Positions 15,493-25,019 are shown, counted from the first letter of the stretch. The stretch: 64,000 bases of DNA from an uncultured Paraburkholderia sp. (GCA_940746715.1 CALNWN010000013.1:1-64000), one strand, 5' to 3'. A program made the numbers and translations. Notes: generated by a model not told the origin, from the sequence alone.

Positions 15493-17344
15493 CCGCCTCA
15501 GTCGTCGCGCGCACCATGCGTGGCGTGCTGCTTTTCTCGTCTTCGCTAGCCTGGTTTTCGCGCAGTTCGGCCCGCTTGCCCGTGCGGCGGACGACTTCCT
15601 GGATCCCGCCGTCGCCTTCAAGTTCAGCGCAGCGGAAAAACCGGGCGAAGTCGACATCACCTACAAGATCGCGGACGGCTACTACATGTACCGCGAGCGT
15701 TTCGCGTTTGCGACCCGCAATGGCAGTGCGACACTCGGCGAGCCGAAGCTCCCGGCGGGCCACATCAAGTTCGACCAGACGTTCAACAAGAACGTCGAGA
15801 CGTATCGCAATGAACTGACGATCCGGATACCGGTGAAACAGGCGACGGGGGGATTCGATCTCGCCGTGACATCTCAAGGTTGCGCGGATGCCGGCATCTG
15901 CTATCCGCCGATGGAGCGCGTCTACCACATCAGCGGCGCCGCACTGCTGCCGGCGGGCAGCGCGCCCGCGCCGCAGTCCACCGCGAGCGACGCGCCGTGG
16001 TACGAGCGCGCAACCAGCGCCGACTACGCGCAATCGCTGCTGCAGGACGGCGGCTTCGTCGCGATCATCGGGCTTTACTTCGTCGCCGGCATCGTGCTGA
16101 GTCTGTTGCCGTGTTCTTATCCGATGATTCCGATTCTCTCGGCCATCATCATCGGCGAAGGCGCGCGCGTGACGCGCAGCCGCGGTTTCGCGCTCTCGCT
16201 CGCCTACGTCTTCGGGATGGCGCTCGTCTACACCGGGCTCGGCATTGCCGCCGCGCTGGTCGGCCAGAGCCTCGGCGCCTCGCTGCAAAACCCCTGGGTG
16301 CTGGGCGCGTTCGGCGTGCTGCTGACCATTTTTGCGCTCACGCTGATCGCTGGATTCGATATCGCTTTGCCGCAGCGCTGGCAGCAGGGCGTCTCGCATG
16401 CGTCGGCCGGGCGCTCGGGCGGCAAGTTCGCCGCCGTCGCCGCCATGGGCGCGTTGTCCGCGCTGGTGGTCGGTGCCTGCATGACGGCGCCGCTTTTTGC
16501 CGTGCTCGCGTTCATCGCGCATACGGGGAACGCCGTGCTGGGCGGCGCGGCGTTGTTTTCGATGGGCCTTGGGCTCGGCGTGCCGCTCCTGATCGTCGGT
16601 CTCGGCGCGGGGACGTTGCTGCCGCGCGCAGGCGCATGGATGGACAGCGTCAAAGTGCTGTTCGGCGTCGTGCTGCTCGCCGCGGCACTCTGGATCGTCT
16701 GGCCGGTGCTCCGAGCCACGGCCACCATGCTGCTGAGCGCGCTCTGGCTGCTGATCGCTGCTGCATCGCTCGGCCTTTTTGCGGCGCCGGCGGCACAGAC
16801 GCCGATATGGCGCCGGCTCGGGCGCGGCATCGGCGCTGCATTTGCCGTTTGGGCGGCGGTGATTCTGGTCGGACTTGCGGCGGGTTCGTCCGACCCTTTG
16901 CGCCCACTTGCCGTGCTGGCCGCACGTGGCGCGGCGCCCGCGGGAGAAGGTGGGCCTGCCACGCCGCAAATCGCGTCGCAGGGCGATCTGGCGTTCCAGC
17001 CGGTGCGTTCATCGGCTGAACTCGACCAGGCCGTCAAAGCGGCTGCACAGCCCGCCATGCTCGATTTTTATGCGGACTGGTGCGTGAGCTGCAAGGAAAT
17101 GGAGAAATTCACGTTCAGCGACCCGCGCGTGCAGGCGAAGTTAAAGCAAATGAACCTGCTGCGCGCCGACGTCACCGCCAACAATGCCGATGATCAGGCG
17201 CTGCTAAAGCGTTTCGGCCTGTTCGGCCCGCCGGGGATTATCTTTTTCGACCGCGGCGGCAAGGAGGTGCTACGAGTGGTCGGTTACGAATCCGCTGACA
17301 AATTCCTGCGATCGCTTGACCGGGCGAGTCTGCCGCAAACCTGA
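15485..17344 (+). CDS. dsbD: Thiol:disulfide interchange protein DsbD
   Basis: DsbD moves electrons from cytoplasmic thioredoxin to periplasmic DsbC, DsbG and CcmG-type proteins. The 619-residue product has a signal peptide (residues about 1-33, ending ARA-AD), a periplasmic alpha domain with CADAGICYPP, eight membrane segments with the redox cysteines in LLPCSYPMIP and VVGACMTAPL, and a C-terminal thioredoxin-like domain with WCVSCKEME. All six cysteines are present. The ATG at 15485 overlaps cutA. It can supply reductant for the cytochrome c maturation genes at 20-24 kb. Confidence 0.95.
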   Translation: MFNRLSRRAHHAWRAAFLVFASLVFAQFGPLARAADDFLDPAVAFKFSAAEKPGEVDITYKIADGYYMYRERFAFATRNGSATLGEPKLPAGHIKFDQTFNKNVETYRNELTIRIPVKQATGGFDLAVTSQGCADAGICYPPMERVYHISGAALLPAGSAPAPQSTASDAPWYERATSADYAQSLLQDGGFVAIIGLYFVAGIVLSLLPCSYPMIPILSAIIIGEGARVTRSRGFALSLAYVFGMALVYTGLGIAAALVGQSLGASLQNPWVLGAFGVLLTIFALTLIAGFDIALPQRWQQGVSHASAGRSGGKFAAVAAMGALSALVVGACMTAPLFAVLAFIAHTGNAVLGGAALFSMGLGLGVPLLIVGLGAGTLLPRAGAWMDSVKVLFGVVLLAAALWIVWPVLRATATMLLSALWLLIAAASLGLFAAPAAQTPIWRRLGRGIGAAFAVWAAVILVGLAAGSSDPLRPLAVLAARGAAPAGEGGPATPQIASQGDLAFQPVRSSAELDQAVKAAAQPAMLDFYADWCVSCKEMEKFTFSDPRVQAKLKQMNLLRADVTANNADDQALLKRFGLFGPPGIIFFDRGGKEVLRVVGYESADKFLRSLDRASLPQT

Positions 17345-17355
17345 CGGCATCCATA

Positions 17356-17396
17356 AAAAACGGAGGCGTGACCTATAGAAGTCCGCCTCCGTTTTC
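17356..17396 (+). terminator. Terminator after dsbD
   Basis: AAAACGGAGGCG and CGCCTCCGTTTT pair around a 15-base loop. The A- and T-flanks make it usable from both directions, fitting the convergent dsbD and hemB genes. Confidence 0.85.
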
Positions 17397-17504
17397 TATT
17401 CAATGAGCGAGTGAGCTGCTACCAACTGCGCACAACGCGGCGTGCCTATTCACTCAAGCACGCCGGGCCGTTGGCGCCAAGCCGCAGCACAACCTCAACC
17501 CCCA

Positions 17505-18503
17505 TCATTTCTGCGAGCGCAGAATCCGCGCCGCATCCAGCGCGAAATATGTCAGCACGCCGTCGGCGCCGGCGCGCTTGAACGCGAGCAGCGATTCCAT
17601 CATCGCCTTGTCGTGGTCCAGCCAGCCGTTCTGCGCCGCCGCCTTGAGCATCGCGTACTCGCCGCTGACCTGATAAACGTAGGTCGGAAACTGGAATTCG
17701 TCCTTCACGCGACGCACGATGTCGAGATAGGGCATGCCCGGCTTGACCATCACCATGTCTGCGCCTTCGTTGATGTCGGCCTGGACTTCGCGCAGCGCTT
17801 CGTTCGAATTCGCCGGGTCCATCTGGTACGTCATCTTGTTGCTTTTGCCGAGGTTCGTGGCCGAGCCGACGGTGTCGCGGAACGGACCGTAGAACGCCGA
17901 CGCGAACTTGGCCGCATAAGCCGTGATGCGCGTGTGCACGTGGTCCTCGCTTTCCAGCATTTCGCGGATCGCGCCAATGCGGCCGTCCATCATGTCCGAA
18001 GGCGCAACGATGTCGACGCCGGCCTCAGTCTGCGCGCGCGCCTGCTCGATCAGGATCTCGACGGTTTCGTCGTTGATGACATAGCCCGTCTCGTCGAGCA
18101 CGCCGTCCTGGCCGTGGCTCGTGTACGGATCGAGCGCCACGTCGGTCAGCACGCCGAGTTCCGGGAAGTGCTTCTTGAGTTCCCGGACCGCGCGGGGAAT
18201 CAGGCCCGCCGGGTTGGTCGCCTCGCGGCCATCGGGCGTTTTCAGCGACGGCTCGATCGCCGGAAATAGCGACAGCACAGGCACGCCCAGTTCGACACAC
18301 TGCTCGGCGACTTTCATCAGCAGGTCGACGGAAACGCGTTCGACCCCGGGCATCGACGCCACGGCTTGCCGGACGTTAGTGCCTTCGACTACGAAGACGG
18401 GGTAGATCAGGTCGTTAGTGGTGAGAATGTTCTCGCGCATCAGACGGCGCGAAAAGTCGTCGCGGCGCATACGGCGCGGGCGAAAATGCTGGTAGAAGCT
18501 CAT
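17505..18503 (-). CDS. hemB: Delta-aminolevulinic acid dehydratase (porphobilinogen synthase)
   Basis: HemB joins two 5-aminolevulinate molecules into porphobilinogen in haem biosynthesis. The 332-residue protein has the Schiff-base lysine in MVMVKPGMPYLD and a second conserved lysine in GKSNKMTYQMD. Its metal region reads ALDPYTSHGQDG, with Asp and no Cys, which marks the magnesium-type enzyme and not the zinc-type. The start MSFYQHFRPRRMRRDD is standard. A structured RNA encoded on the other strand lies opposite the 5' untranslated region. Confidence 0.96.
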   Translation of the reverse strand: MSFYQHFRPRRMRRDDFSRRLMRENILTTNDLIYPVFVVEGTNVRQAVASMPGVERVSVDLLMKVAEQCVELGVPVLSLFPAIEPSLKTPDGREATNPAGLIPRAVRELKKHFPELGVLTDVALDPYTSHGQDGVLDETGYVINDETVEILIEQARAQTEAGVDIVAPSDMMDGRIGAIREMLESEDHVHTRITAYAAKFASAFYGPFRDTVGSATNLGKSNKMTYQMDPANSNEALREVQADINEGADMVMVKPGMPYLDIVRRVKDEFQFPTYVYQVSGEYAMLKAAAQNGWLDHDKAMMESLLAFKRAGADGVLTYFALDAARILRSQK

Positions 18504-18611
18504 GTGGGATCGAAGACCGTGGATATCTTGAGTGGGGCGGTGACACGAGCGGTGCCGATCGGGGCGGCGCCCACTCGCGGAAACTTTTCAAGACAATAGT
18601 ATATCATACCG

Positions 18612-18719
18612 ATCGAGCAAGGCGCTTGGCGCTGACCTCCCCGCTTCTCCTCCCTGAGCGGGTGCCTGTCGTTTTTCGATTAGGCTGTTTGACCCGCCGT
18701 TAAAGCGGCGGGTTTTTTA
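18612..18719 (+). ncRNA. Probable anti-hemB structured RNA with terminator
   Basis: The gap upstream of hemB (a - strand gene) holds, on the + strand, a GC-rich segment with several short helices (for example CCCCGCTTCTCCTCCCTGAGCGGG is split as CCCGCT and AGCGGG at about 18642-18662) ending in a clear intrinsic terminator: ACCCGCCG and CGGCGGGT (18692-18713) followed by TTTTTT. No + strand gene lies upstream to need this terminator. The anti-hemB motif described by comparative genomics in Burkholderia has exactly this location and orientation. The 5' end is a guess. Confidence 0.6.
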
Positions 18720-18767
18720 TGGGCCGCCGAAATCGCGCCTTCAGGCGTTCAAAAGAGCGCGTGCGCC

Positions 18768-19421
18768 TTACTGCGCAGCGTCCGTTTCGCCCTTTGCGTC
18801 GGGGATTAGCCAGCTTTCGATCAGTTCGTGCGCTTCCTCGATGCCGACCCGCTTGAGCGCCGAAAAAAGCTGCGCGGTCAGTTCGCCCTGGTAGCCCGCG
18901 GCGCGATATTCCGCCAGCCCCTTCTGCGTGGTGCGCAACGCGTTGACGCTTTCATGGCGCGTCAATTTGTCGCATTTTGTCAAGAGCGCGTGAATCGGCT
19001 TGCCCGTCGGCGCAAACCATTCGATCATCCGCCGGTCAAGGTCGGTCAACGGGCGGCGCGCGTCCATCATCAGGATCATGCCGCGCAGTTGCGAGCGCGA
19101 TTGCAGATAGGTGGAAAGCAGCGCTTCCCAGTGAGCCTTGGCGGCGCCGGGCACTTCCGCATAGCCGTAGCCCGGCAGGTCGACGAGATGCCCAGCGGGT
19201 TCGTCCGCCTTCCCCACGGAAAAGTAGTTGATGTGCTGCGTACGCCCCGGCGTTTTACTCGCAAAGGCGAGCCGCTTCTGATTGCACAGAATGTTGATGG
19301 CCGTCGATTTGCCCGCATTCGAGCACCCGGCAAAAGCAATCTCGGGCTGAGCGGTGGCCGGCAGATCGCGCAGGTGATTGACGGTCGTAAAAAAGCGGGA
19401 TTGGTGGAGCAGGAAGGACAT
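18768..19421 (-). CDS. engB: Ribosome-biogenesis GTP-binding protein EngB (YsxC/YihA)
   Basis: EngB is an essential small GTPase acting late in 50S assembly. I start at 19421 (MSFLLHQSRFFTTVNHLRDL, 217 residues), which matches the family; a start 17 codons upstream is less likely. G motifs: GCSNAGKST (G1), TPGRTQH (G2), DLPGYGYAEVP (G3), LLTKCDKLT (G4). In G1 the usual GRSNAGKS Arg is Cys, a change a single C-to-T transition at a CGC codon would explain. The gene is divergent from cytochrome c4. Confidence 0.93.
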   Translation of the reverse strand: MSFLLHQSRFFTTVNHLRDLPATAQPEIAFAGCSNAGKSTAINILCNQKRLAFASKTPGRTQHINYFSVGKADEPAGHLVDLPGYGYAEVPGAAKAHWEALLSTYLQSRSQLRGMILMMDARRPLTDLDRRMIEWFAPTGKPIHALLTKCDKLTRHESVNALRTTQKGLAEYRAAGYQGELTAQLFSALKRVGIEEAHELIESWLIPDAKGETDAAQ

Positions 19422-19484
19422 GAGCAGGCCAGATTTCGAGACGCCGGGGAACCCGGATTGGGGACGGGTCAAGCCCGACTGGCG

Positions 19485-19531
19485 TCTTAGCGATTAGCGA
19501 GTTATTGTACAATACGATGGTTTACTGAAAA
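19485..19531. promoter_or_regulatory. Symmetric divergent -10 between engB and cytochrome c4
   Basis: TATTGTACAATA at 19503-19514 is a perfect 12-base palindrome that reads TACAAT, a good -10, on both strands. On the - strand TTTTCA (19526-19531) at a 16-base spacing can serve as -35 for engB. On the + strand no strong -35 is seen. Divergent transcription from one site is an inference. Confidence 0.4.
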
Positions 19532-19639
19532 CCTGAGGGGGCCAGCCCGCGTGCCTCGGCGGCTCCTGGGCGGTCACTTGGGTCGCCGCCGTATTGTGCA
19601 AAACCTCTAAAATCCCACAAGACGAGACAGGGTGTGCGA

Positions 19640-20335
19640 ATGAATCGACTGTGCAAGGCTCTGATGGTGTTTCAGGTAGCGGCAGGTCTTTCAGGTTTGG
19701 CAATTCAGGCACGAGCAGCAGATCCGGCAAAGCCGGACATTAATCGGGGGCAGGCAATCGCGGTGCAGGTTTGCGCGTCGTGTCACGGCGCAGACGGCAA
19801 CAGTGCCGGCGGTGCGTATCCGAAGCTGGCGGGTCAGCATCCCGACTATCTCGTCAAACAACTCAAGGATTTCAAGGCACAGCCCGGCGGCAAGCAGCAC
19901 GCGCGCAACAATGCGATCATGACGGGCATGGCGTCGGCGTTATCCGATCAGGACATGGTCAACGTCGCTGCGTATTTCGCGGCGCAGGCTCAGAAGCCCG
20001 GCTACGCACACAACAAAGATACGGTGCCGCTCGGGCAGAAGATTTATCGGGGCGGCATTGCCGACAAGGGCGTGCCGGCATGTGCAAGCTGTCACGGGCC
20101 CACGGGGCAGGGTATTCCGTCGCAGTATCCGCGTCTGTCGGGGCAATGGGCTGAGTACACGGTGGCGCAGCTGAACGCTTTCACGCAGGGGCCCGGCGCA
20201 CGCAATAACAATGAGGCGATGCATGCTGTCGCATCGCGTCTGTCGGACAGCGAGATCAAAGCTGTAGCCGATTACATCGCGGGCCTGCACCAAAAGGTTC
20301 GCGCGCAAGTGCAACCGGCCCGCCGAGGCCGGTGA
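19640..20335 (+). CDS. Dihaem cytochrome c4, periplasmic
   Basis: The 231-residue product has a signal peptide (ending IQARA-AD) and two CASCH haem-binding sites, in VCASCHGADGN (near residue 48) and ACASCHGPTGQG (near residue 153). Two similar halves, each with a GG/M-type distal ligand region, are typical of cytochrome c4, a soluble electron carrier to terminal oxidases. A GTG six bases upstream is an alternative start. It lies directly before the System II cytochrome c maturation genes that would attach its haems. Confidence 0.92.
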   Translation: MNRLCKALMVFQVAAGLSGLAIQARAADPAKPDINRGQAIAVQVCASCHGADGNSAGGAYPKLAGQHPDYLVKQLKDFKAQPGGKQHARNNAIMTGMASALSDQDMVNVAAYFAAQAQKPGYAHNKDTVPLGQKIYRGGIADKGVPACASCHGPTGQGIPSQYPRLSGQWAEYTVAQLNAFTQGPGARNNNEAMHAVASRLSDSEIKAVADYIAGLHQKVRAQVQPARRGR

Positions 20336-20345
20336 AAAACAAGAA

Positions 20346-20388
20346 AAGGGCGGGGGCGTCGTCGCTACGATCGCCCTTCACCTTTTTT
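20346..20388 (+). terminator. Terminator after cytochrome c4
   Basis: AAGGGCG and CGCCCTT pair across a loop of 19 bases that can itself form CGTCGTCGCTACGATCG-type pairing, followed by CACCTTTTTT. Confidence 0.7.
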
Positions 20389-20408
20389 GCTGTTCAGTCG
20401 GAGTATGA

Positions 20409-22607
20409 ATGAGCGTCACCACGTCGGGTTTGCAGTCGAAGTCGGGCCATCGCGTCTTGCGCAGCGTCGTCGAAGTATTGAGTTCGATGCGTTTTGCCAT
20501 TGCGCTGCTCGTGATTCTGTCGATCGCCAGCATCATCGGCACCGTCCTCACGCAGGACGATCCCTATCCCAATTACGTCAATCAGTTCGGCCCGTTCTGG
20601 GCTGACATCTTCCGCGCGCTGAGCCTCTACACGGTCTACAGTTCGTGGTGGTTCATGCTGATTCTCGGCTTCCTGATGGTGTCGGTGTCGCTGTGCGTGA
20701 TCCGCAACGCGCCGAAAATGATCGCCGACGCGAAGAGCTGGAAAGACAAGGTCCGCGAAGCGAGCCTGCGCGCGTTTCATCACAAGAGCGAATTCGCGGT
20801 GCATGGCACGCGCGCGCAGACGGCAGCGGCGCTCGGCAAGCTTTCGGCGAAACTCGGCTATAAATTCGTCGCGCGCGAGTCCGATGGCGCCACGCTGATC
20901 GCGGCGAAGCGCGGCGCGCTGACCGGGTTCGGCTACATCTCCGCGCACCTCGCGATTGTGGTGATTTGCCTTGGCGGCCTGCTCGACAGCAACCTGCCCA
21001 TCAAGCTGCAAATGTGGCTGTTCGACAAATCGCCGATCCGCGCCAACACGGTGATCAACGACATCCCGCCGGAGCACCGTCTGTCGCAGTCCAATCCGAC
21101 GTTCCGCGGCTATGCGTGGGTGCCGGAAGGACAGCATGTATCCACCGCGATCCTCAATCAGCCTGACGGCTCGCTCATTCAGGATTTGCCGTTTTCCATC
21201 GAGCTGCAGAAATTCATCGTCGACTATTACTCGACCGGCATGCCGAAGCTGTTCGCGAGCGACATCGTCGTGGTCGATCACAAGACCGGCGCGCGCGTGC
21301 CGGCCCGCATCGAGGTGAACAAGCCGTTCGAGTACGACGGCGTGTCGATCTATCAGTCGAGCTTCCAGGACGGTGGCTCACAAATGCAGATGACGGCCTA
21401 CCCGATGACGGGCGCGAGCGCGAAAACCGCGCCGTTCGGCGGCACTATTGGCGGCAATGCGCCGTTGAGTTCGGCCACGCCGCTCGCCGACGGCCAGACA
21501 GTCGAGTTCACCGATTTCCGCGCGATCAACGTCGAAAACATCTCGAACGCCAACGGCCAGACGGACACCCGCGGCGTCGCGGCGCACCGCTCGCTGAAGG
21601 AAGCATTCGACGAGAGGCCCGGTTCCGGCGCGAAGACGTCCAAGCCGCTCGAGCTGCACAACGTCGGTCCTTCGGTGCAGTACAAGGTGCGCGACAAGGA
21701 CGGCCAGGCGCGCGAGTACAACAACTACATGCTGCCGGTGGCGGTAGGCGGCGAGAAGTTCTTCCTCGCGGGCATGCGCCTGAATCCCGACGATCCGTTC
21801 CGCTACCTGCGCATTCCCGCGGACATCGGCGGCACGGTCAACGAGTGGATGAACCTGCGCGCCACGCTGGAAAACCCGGCGGTGCGCGCACAAGCCGCGC
21901 ACCGCTTTGCCCTGCGCTCGGTGCCGGAAGCGAACCCCGAATTGCAGCAGCATCTGGAAGAAAGCGCTTTGCGCGTCCTGACTCTGTTTGCGGGCGCCGA
22001 CAACAGCGTCAAGCTGCCGAACGGCCAGCCGGTGGGCGGCTTCCAGGCTATTGCCGGTTTTATCGACCATTCGGTGCCGAAGGCCGAGCAGGAAAAGGCC
22101 GCTGGTTTGCTGCTGCGTATGCTGGAAGGCTCGATGTGGGACCTCTGGCAACTGTCGCGCCAGCAGCAGGGCGAGCCCGACGCGCAGGCGAATGCGGAGA
22201 CGAGCCGCTTCGTCCAAAGCTCGATCAATGCGATATCGGACAGCTTTCTGTATGGATCGCCGGTCTACTTGCAGCTGGACTCCTTCAAGCAGGTGCAAGC
22301 CTCGGTATTTCAGCTGACGCGCGCGCCCGGCAAAAAAGTCGTGTATCTTGGCAGCCTGCTCCTCGTATTGGGCATCTTTTCGATGTTCTACGTCCGCGAA
22401 CGGCGCCTCTGGTTCTGGCTCAAAGATTCTGAGCAGGGCGCGCATGTCGTGATGGCCATGTCGAGCGCCCGCAAAACGCTCGACTTCGAAAAAGACTTTG
22501 CTCAGACGCGCGAGGCCGTCGGCGCCGCGCTAGGCGCGAAGCCCGTCGATGCAGCGTCCGGCGGCGCCGGCACGCAGCCGGCAAGCTCACAAGATTCGAC
22601 CCGGTAA
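20409..22607 (+). CDS. resB: Cytochrome c biogenesis protein ResB (Ccs1)
   Basis: ResB is half of the System II (Ccs) haem export and ligation machine. The 732-residue protein has membrane segments near residues 30-50 (FAIALLVILSIASIIGTVL), 85-105 (WFMLILGFLMVSVSLCVI), 180-200, and a last one near 640-660 (VVYLGSLLLVLGIFSMFYV), with a large periplasmic domain between the third and fourth. It is intact, though long for the family. It is four bases from ccsB, with which it forms the haem handling complex; dsbD at 15.5 kb can provide the reductant. Confidence 0.92.
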   Translation: MSVTTSGLQSKSGHRVLRSVVEVLSSMRFAIALLVILSIASIIGTVLTQDDPYPNYVNQFGPFWADIFRALSLYTVYSSWWFMLILGFLMVSVSLCVIRNAPKMIADAKSWKDKVREASLRAFHHKSEFAVHGTRAQTAAALGKLSAKLGYKFVARESDGATLIAAKRGALTGFGYISAHLAIVVICLGGLLDSNLPIKLQMWLFDKSPIRANTVINDIPPEHRLSQSNPTFRGYAWVPEGQHVSTAILNQPDGSLIQDLPFSIELQKFIVDYYSTGMPKLFASDIVVVDHKTGARVPARIEVNKPFEYDGVSIYQSSFQDGGSQMQMTAYPMTGASAKTAPFGGTIGGNAPLSSATPLADGQTVEFTDFRAINVENISNANGQTDTRGVAAHRSLKEAFDERPGSGAKTSKPLELHNVGPSVQYKVRDKDGQAREYNNYMLPVAVGGEKFFLAGMRLNPDDPFRYLRIPADIGGTVNEWMNLRATLENPAVRAQAAHRFALRSVPEANPELQQHLEESALRVLTLFAGADNSVKLPNGQPVGGFQAIAGFIDHSVPKAEQEKAAGLLLRMLEGSMWDLWQLSRQQQGEPDAQANAETSRFVQSSINAISDSFLYGSPVYLQLDSFKQVQASVFQLTRAPGKKVVYLGSLLLVLGIFSMFYVRERRLWFWLKDSEQGAHVVMAMSSARKTLDFEKDFAQTREAVGAALGAKPVDAASGGAGTQPASSQDSTR

Positions 22608-22611
22608 TACC

Positions 22612-23829
22612 ATGGACTTGACTCAGGTTTCCTCATCCTCTCCTTCCGCCCGGCCTGCCAAGGCGCCCGCGGACGAAGCGCTCAACGCGGTTCAATACGA
22701 CGAGCGGCCGTTCCTGAAACGGCTCGGCGTGGTCGACGGACTCTTCGCCCTCGCGATGGTCGCGGGCGCCGGGTTCGCGCTGTCGCGCTATCACCCGTTC
22801 ATGAATTACTACGACAAGCTGGTGCTGGTGTGCTCGGTGCCGGCGTTTGTCGTGCTCGGCTGGCGATGGAAGCCCGCGCGCCCGCTCATGGCGGGAATCG
22901 CCGCGCTGTCGCTGCTGGCCATCCAGATCTATCACGGCGATCTGAGCCGGGCCGACAACGCGTTCTTCCTCATCTTCCTCAAATGCTTCCTGTCGAGCCA
23001 ATCCGCCATTCTGTGGATGAGCGCGCTGTTCGTTTTCGCGACCGTTTTCTACTGGATCGGCTTGCTGTCGCGCTCGCCCACCGGCGTCGCGATCGGCTCC
23101 AGAATGACGTGGGCGGCGGTGGTAATGGGTTTTGTCGGGCTCATGGTGCGCTGGTACGAGTCGTATCTGATCGGCGCGGACGTCGGCCACATTCCCATCT
23201 CGAACCTGTACGAAGTGTTCGTGCTGTTCAGCCTGATCACCGCGCTCTTCTATTTGTATTACGAACAGCACTACAACACGCGCGCGCTCGGTGCATTCGT
23301 GCTGCTCGTCATCAGCGCGGCCGTCGGCTTCCTGATGTGGTATTCGGTCGCGCGCGACGCGCAGCAGATCCAGCCGCTCGTTCCGGCGCTGCAAAGCTGG
23401 TGGATGAAGATTCACGTGCCGGCGAACTTCATCGGCTACGGCAGTTTCGCGCTGTCGGCCATGGTCGCCGTCGCTTATCTCGCCAAAGAGCGCGGCGTGC
23501 TGGCCGATCGCCTGCCGGAGCTCGAAGTGCTCGACGACGTGATGTACAAGTCCATCGCCGTGGGTTTCGCTTTCTTCACCATTGCGACGATTCTCGGCGC
23601 GCTGTGGGCCGCGGAGGCTTGGGGCGGGTACTGGAGCTGGGACCCGAAGGAAACGTGGGCGCTGATCGTCTGGCTGAACTACGCGGCCTGGCTGCATATG
23701 CGTCTGATGAAGGGCCTGCGCGGCGCGGTTGCCGCCTGGTGGGCGCTGACCGGCCTGCTGGTCACCACCTTCGCCTTCCTCGGCGTGAACATGTTCCTGT
23801 CTGGCCTGCATAGTTACGGCAAGCTGTAA
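22612..23829 (+). CDS. ccsB: Cytochrome c biogenesis protein CcsB (CcsA/ResC type)
   Basis: This 405-residue membrane protein has about eight segments and the tryptophan-rich haem-handling motif GGYWSWDPKETWALIVW near residues 338-355, the hallmark of the CcsA/CcsB/CcmC/CcmF superfamily. Conserved external His residues flank it (for example IHVPANFIGYG). The chosen ATG at 22612 gives MDLTQVSSSSPSARP; an earlier in-frame start lies inside resB. The pair resB-ccsB is the System II route used by most beta-proteobacteria. Confidence 0.94.
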   Translation: MDLTQVSSSSPSARPAKAPADEALNAVQYDERPFLKRLGVVDGLFALAMVAGAGFALSRYHPFMNYYDKLVLVCSVPAFVVLGWRWKPARPLMAGIAALSLLAIQIYHGDLSRADNAFFLIFLKCFLSSQSAILWMSALFVFATVFYWIGLLSRSPTGVAIGSRMTWAAVVMGFVGLMVRWYESYLIGADVGHIPISNLYEVFVLFSLITALFYLYYEQHYNTRALGAFVLLVISAAVGFLMWYSVARDAQQIQPLVPALQSWWMKIHVPANFIGYGSFALSAMVAVAYLAKERGVLADRLPELEVLDDVMYKSIAVGFAFFTIATILGALWAAEAWGGYWSWDPKETWALIVWLNYAAWLHMRLMKGLRGAVAAWWALTGLLVTTFAFLGVNMFLSGLHSYGKL

Positions 23830-23854
23830 TATTCGCCGTTCTCAACCGACAAAC

Positions 23855-23888
23855 AACCGCCGCGTGTTACACACCGGCGGTTTTTTTA
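23855..23888 (+). terminator. Terminator after ccsB
   Basis: AACCGCCG and CGGCGGTT pair around a 12-base loop, followed by TTTTTTT. Confidence 0.88.
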
Positions 23889-24013
23889 CGACCGGCGGAA
23901 TATTGGCGCATTCAATGTGTTCGTGATTGAGAGAGCGCGTGAAATGGCCCGACGAGCGATCATCACCATGGCCAGGCTCGACGTCTGACCCGGAGGCCGC
24001 AAGGAGCAGCACG

Positions 24014-25008
24014 ATGTGGATCAAGCGAAGCGACAGGATTCAACTCACCGGCGACGATATCGCTCGCAGCGAAATCACGCCCCAGCACATTTTCCAGAAC
24101 CGGCGGCGCGTGCTGCAGGCGGTCGGCGCATTGGCGCTCGGCAGTCTGATCAGCGCGAACGGCGAAGCGCTGGCGGCTTACACGTCGCCCGACCCCAAGG
24201 CGCAGAAGCTCGCGGCGAAGACCAACACGAAGTTCGTCGCGCTCGAAAAGATCACGCCGTTCAAGGACATCACCAGCTACAACAACTATTAGAATTCGGC
24301 ACGGATAAGGCGGGCCCCGCCGAGCACGCGGGGACGCTGCGTCCGCGGCCGTGGAAGGTCAGTGTCGAAGGCGAGATCAAGAATCCGAAGGTGTACGACA
24401 TCGACGAACTGCTCAAGCTCGCGCCGCTCGAGGAGCGCGTGTACCGGCTGAGGTGCGTCGAAGGATGGTCGATGGTGATTCCGTGGATCGGCGTGCCGCT
24501 CGCGGAGCTGATCAAGCGCGTACAGCCGACGGGCAACGCGAAATACGTGCAGTTCATCACGCTGGCGGATCCGTCGCAGATGCCGGGGCTTTCCACACCG
24601 ATTCTCGACTGGCCCTACTCGGAAGGCATGCGCATGGACGAGGCGATGAACCCGCTCACGCTGCTCACGATGGGCGTCTACGGTTAGGTGCTGCCGAATC
24701 AGAACGGCGCGCCGGTTCGTGTCGTGGTGCCCTGGAAATACGGCTTCAAGAGCGCGAAGTCGCTCGTCAAAATCCGCTTTGTCGAGAAACAGCCGCCGAC
24801 GAGCTGGAACACCTATGCGTCGAACGAATACGGTTTCTATTCGAACGTGAACCCGAATGTCGACCATCCGCGCTGGAGCCAGGCGACGGAGCGGCGCATC
24901 GGCGAAGACGGCTTTTTCACGCCGAAGCGCAAGACCTTGATGTTCAACGGTTACGGCGATCAGGTGGCGTCGCTGTATCAGGGCATGGAACTGAAGAAGA
25001 ACTTTTAA
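24014..25008 (+). pseudogene. msrP: Methionine sulfoxide reductase catalytic subunit MsrP (YedY), broken
   Basis: MsrP is the Tat-exported molybdopterin enzyme that repairs oxidised methionine in periplasmic proteins. The frame opens at 24014 (MWIKRSDRIQLTGDD), with Tat-type RRRVLQAVGALALG. At 24290 one base is missing: TAT TAG AAT should read TAT TAC GAA TTC, which restores EFGTDKAGPAEHAGTLRP. The molybdopterin cysteine (RLRCVEGWSMVIPW) is in the second part. A second lesion is TAG at 24685-24687 in GVYG-stop-VLPNQNG, where relatives have Gln. The last third is open to the normal end (MELKKNF). Confidence 0.93.
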
Positions 25009-25019
25009 GCGACATGACG

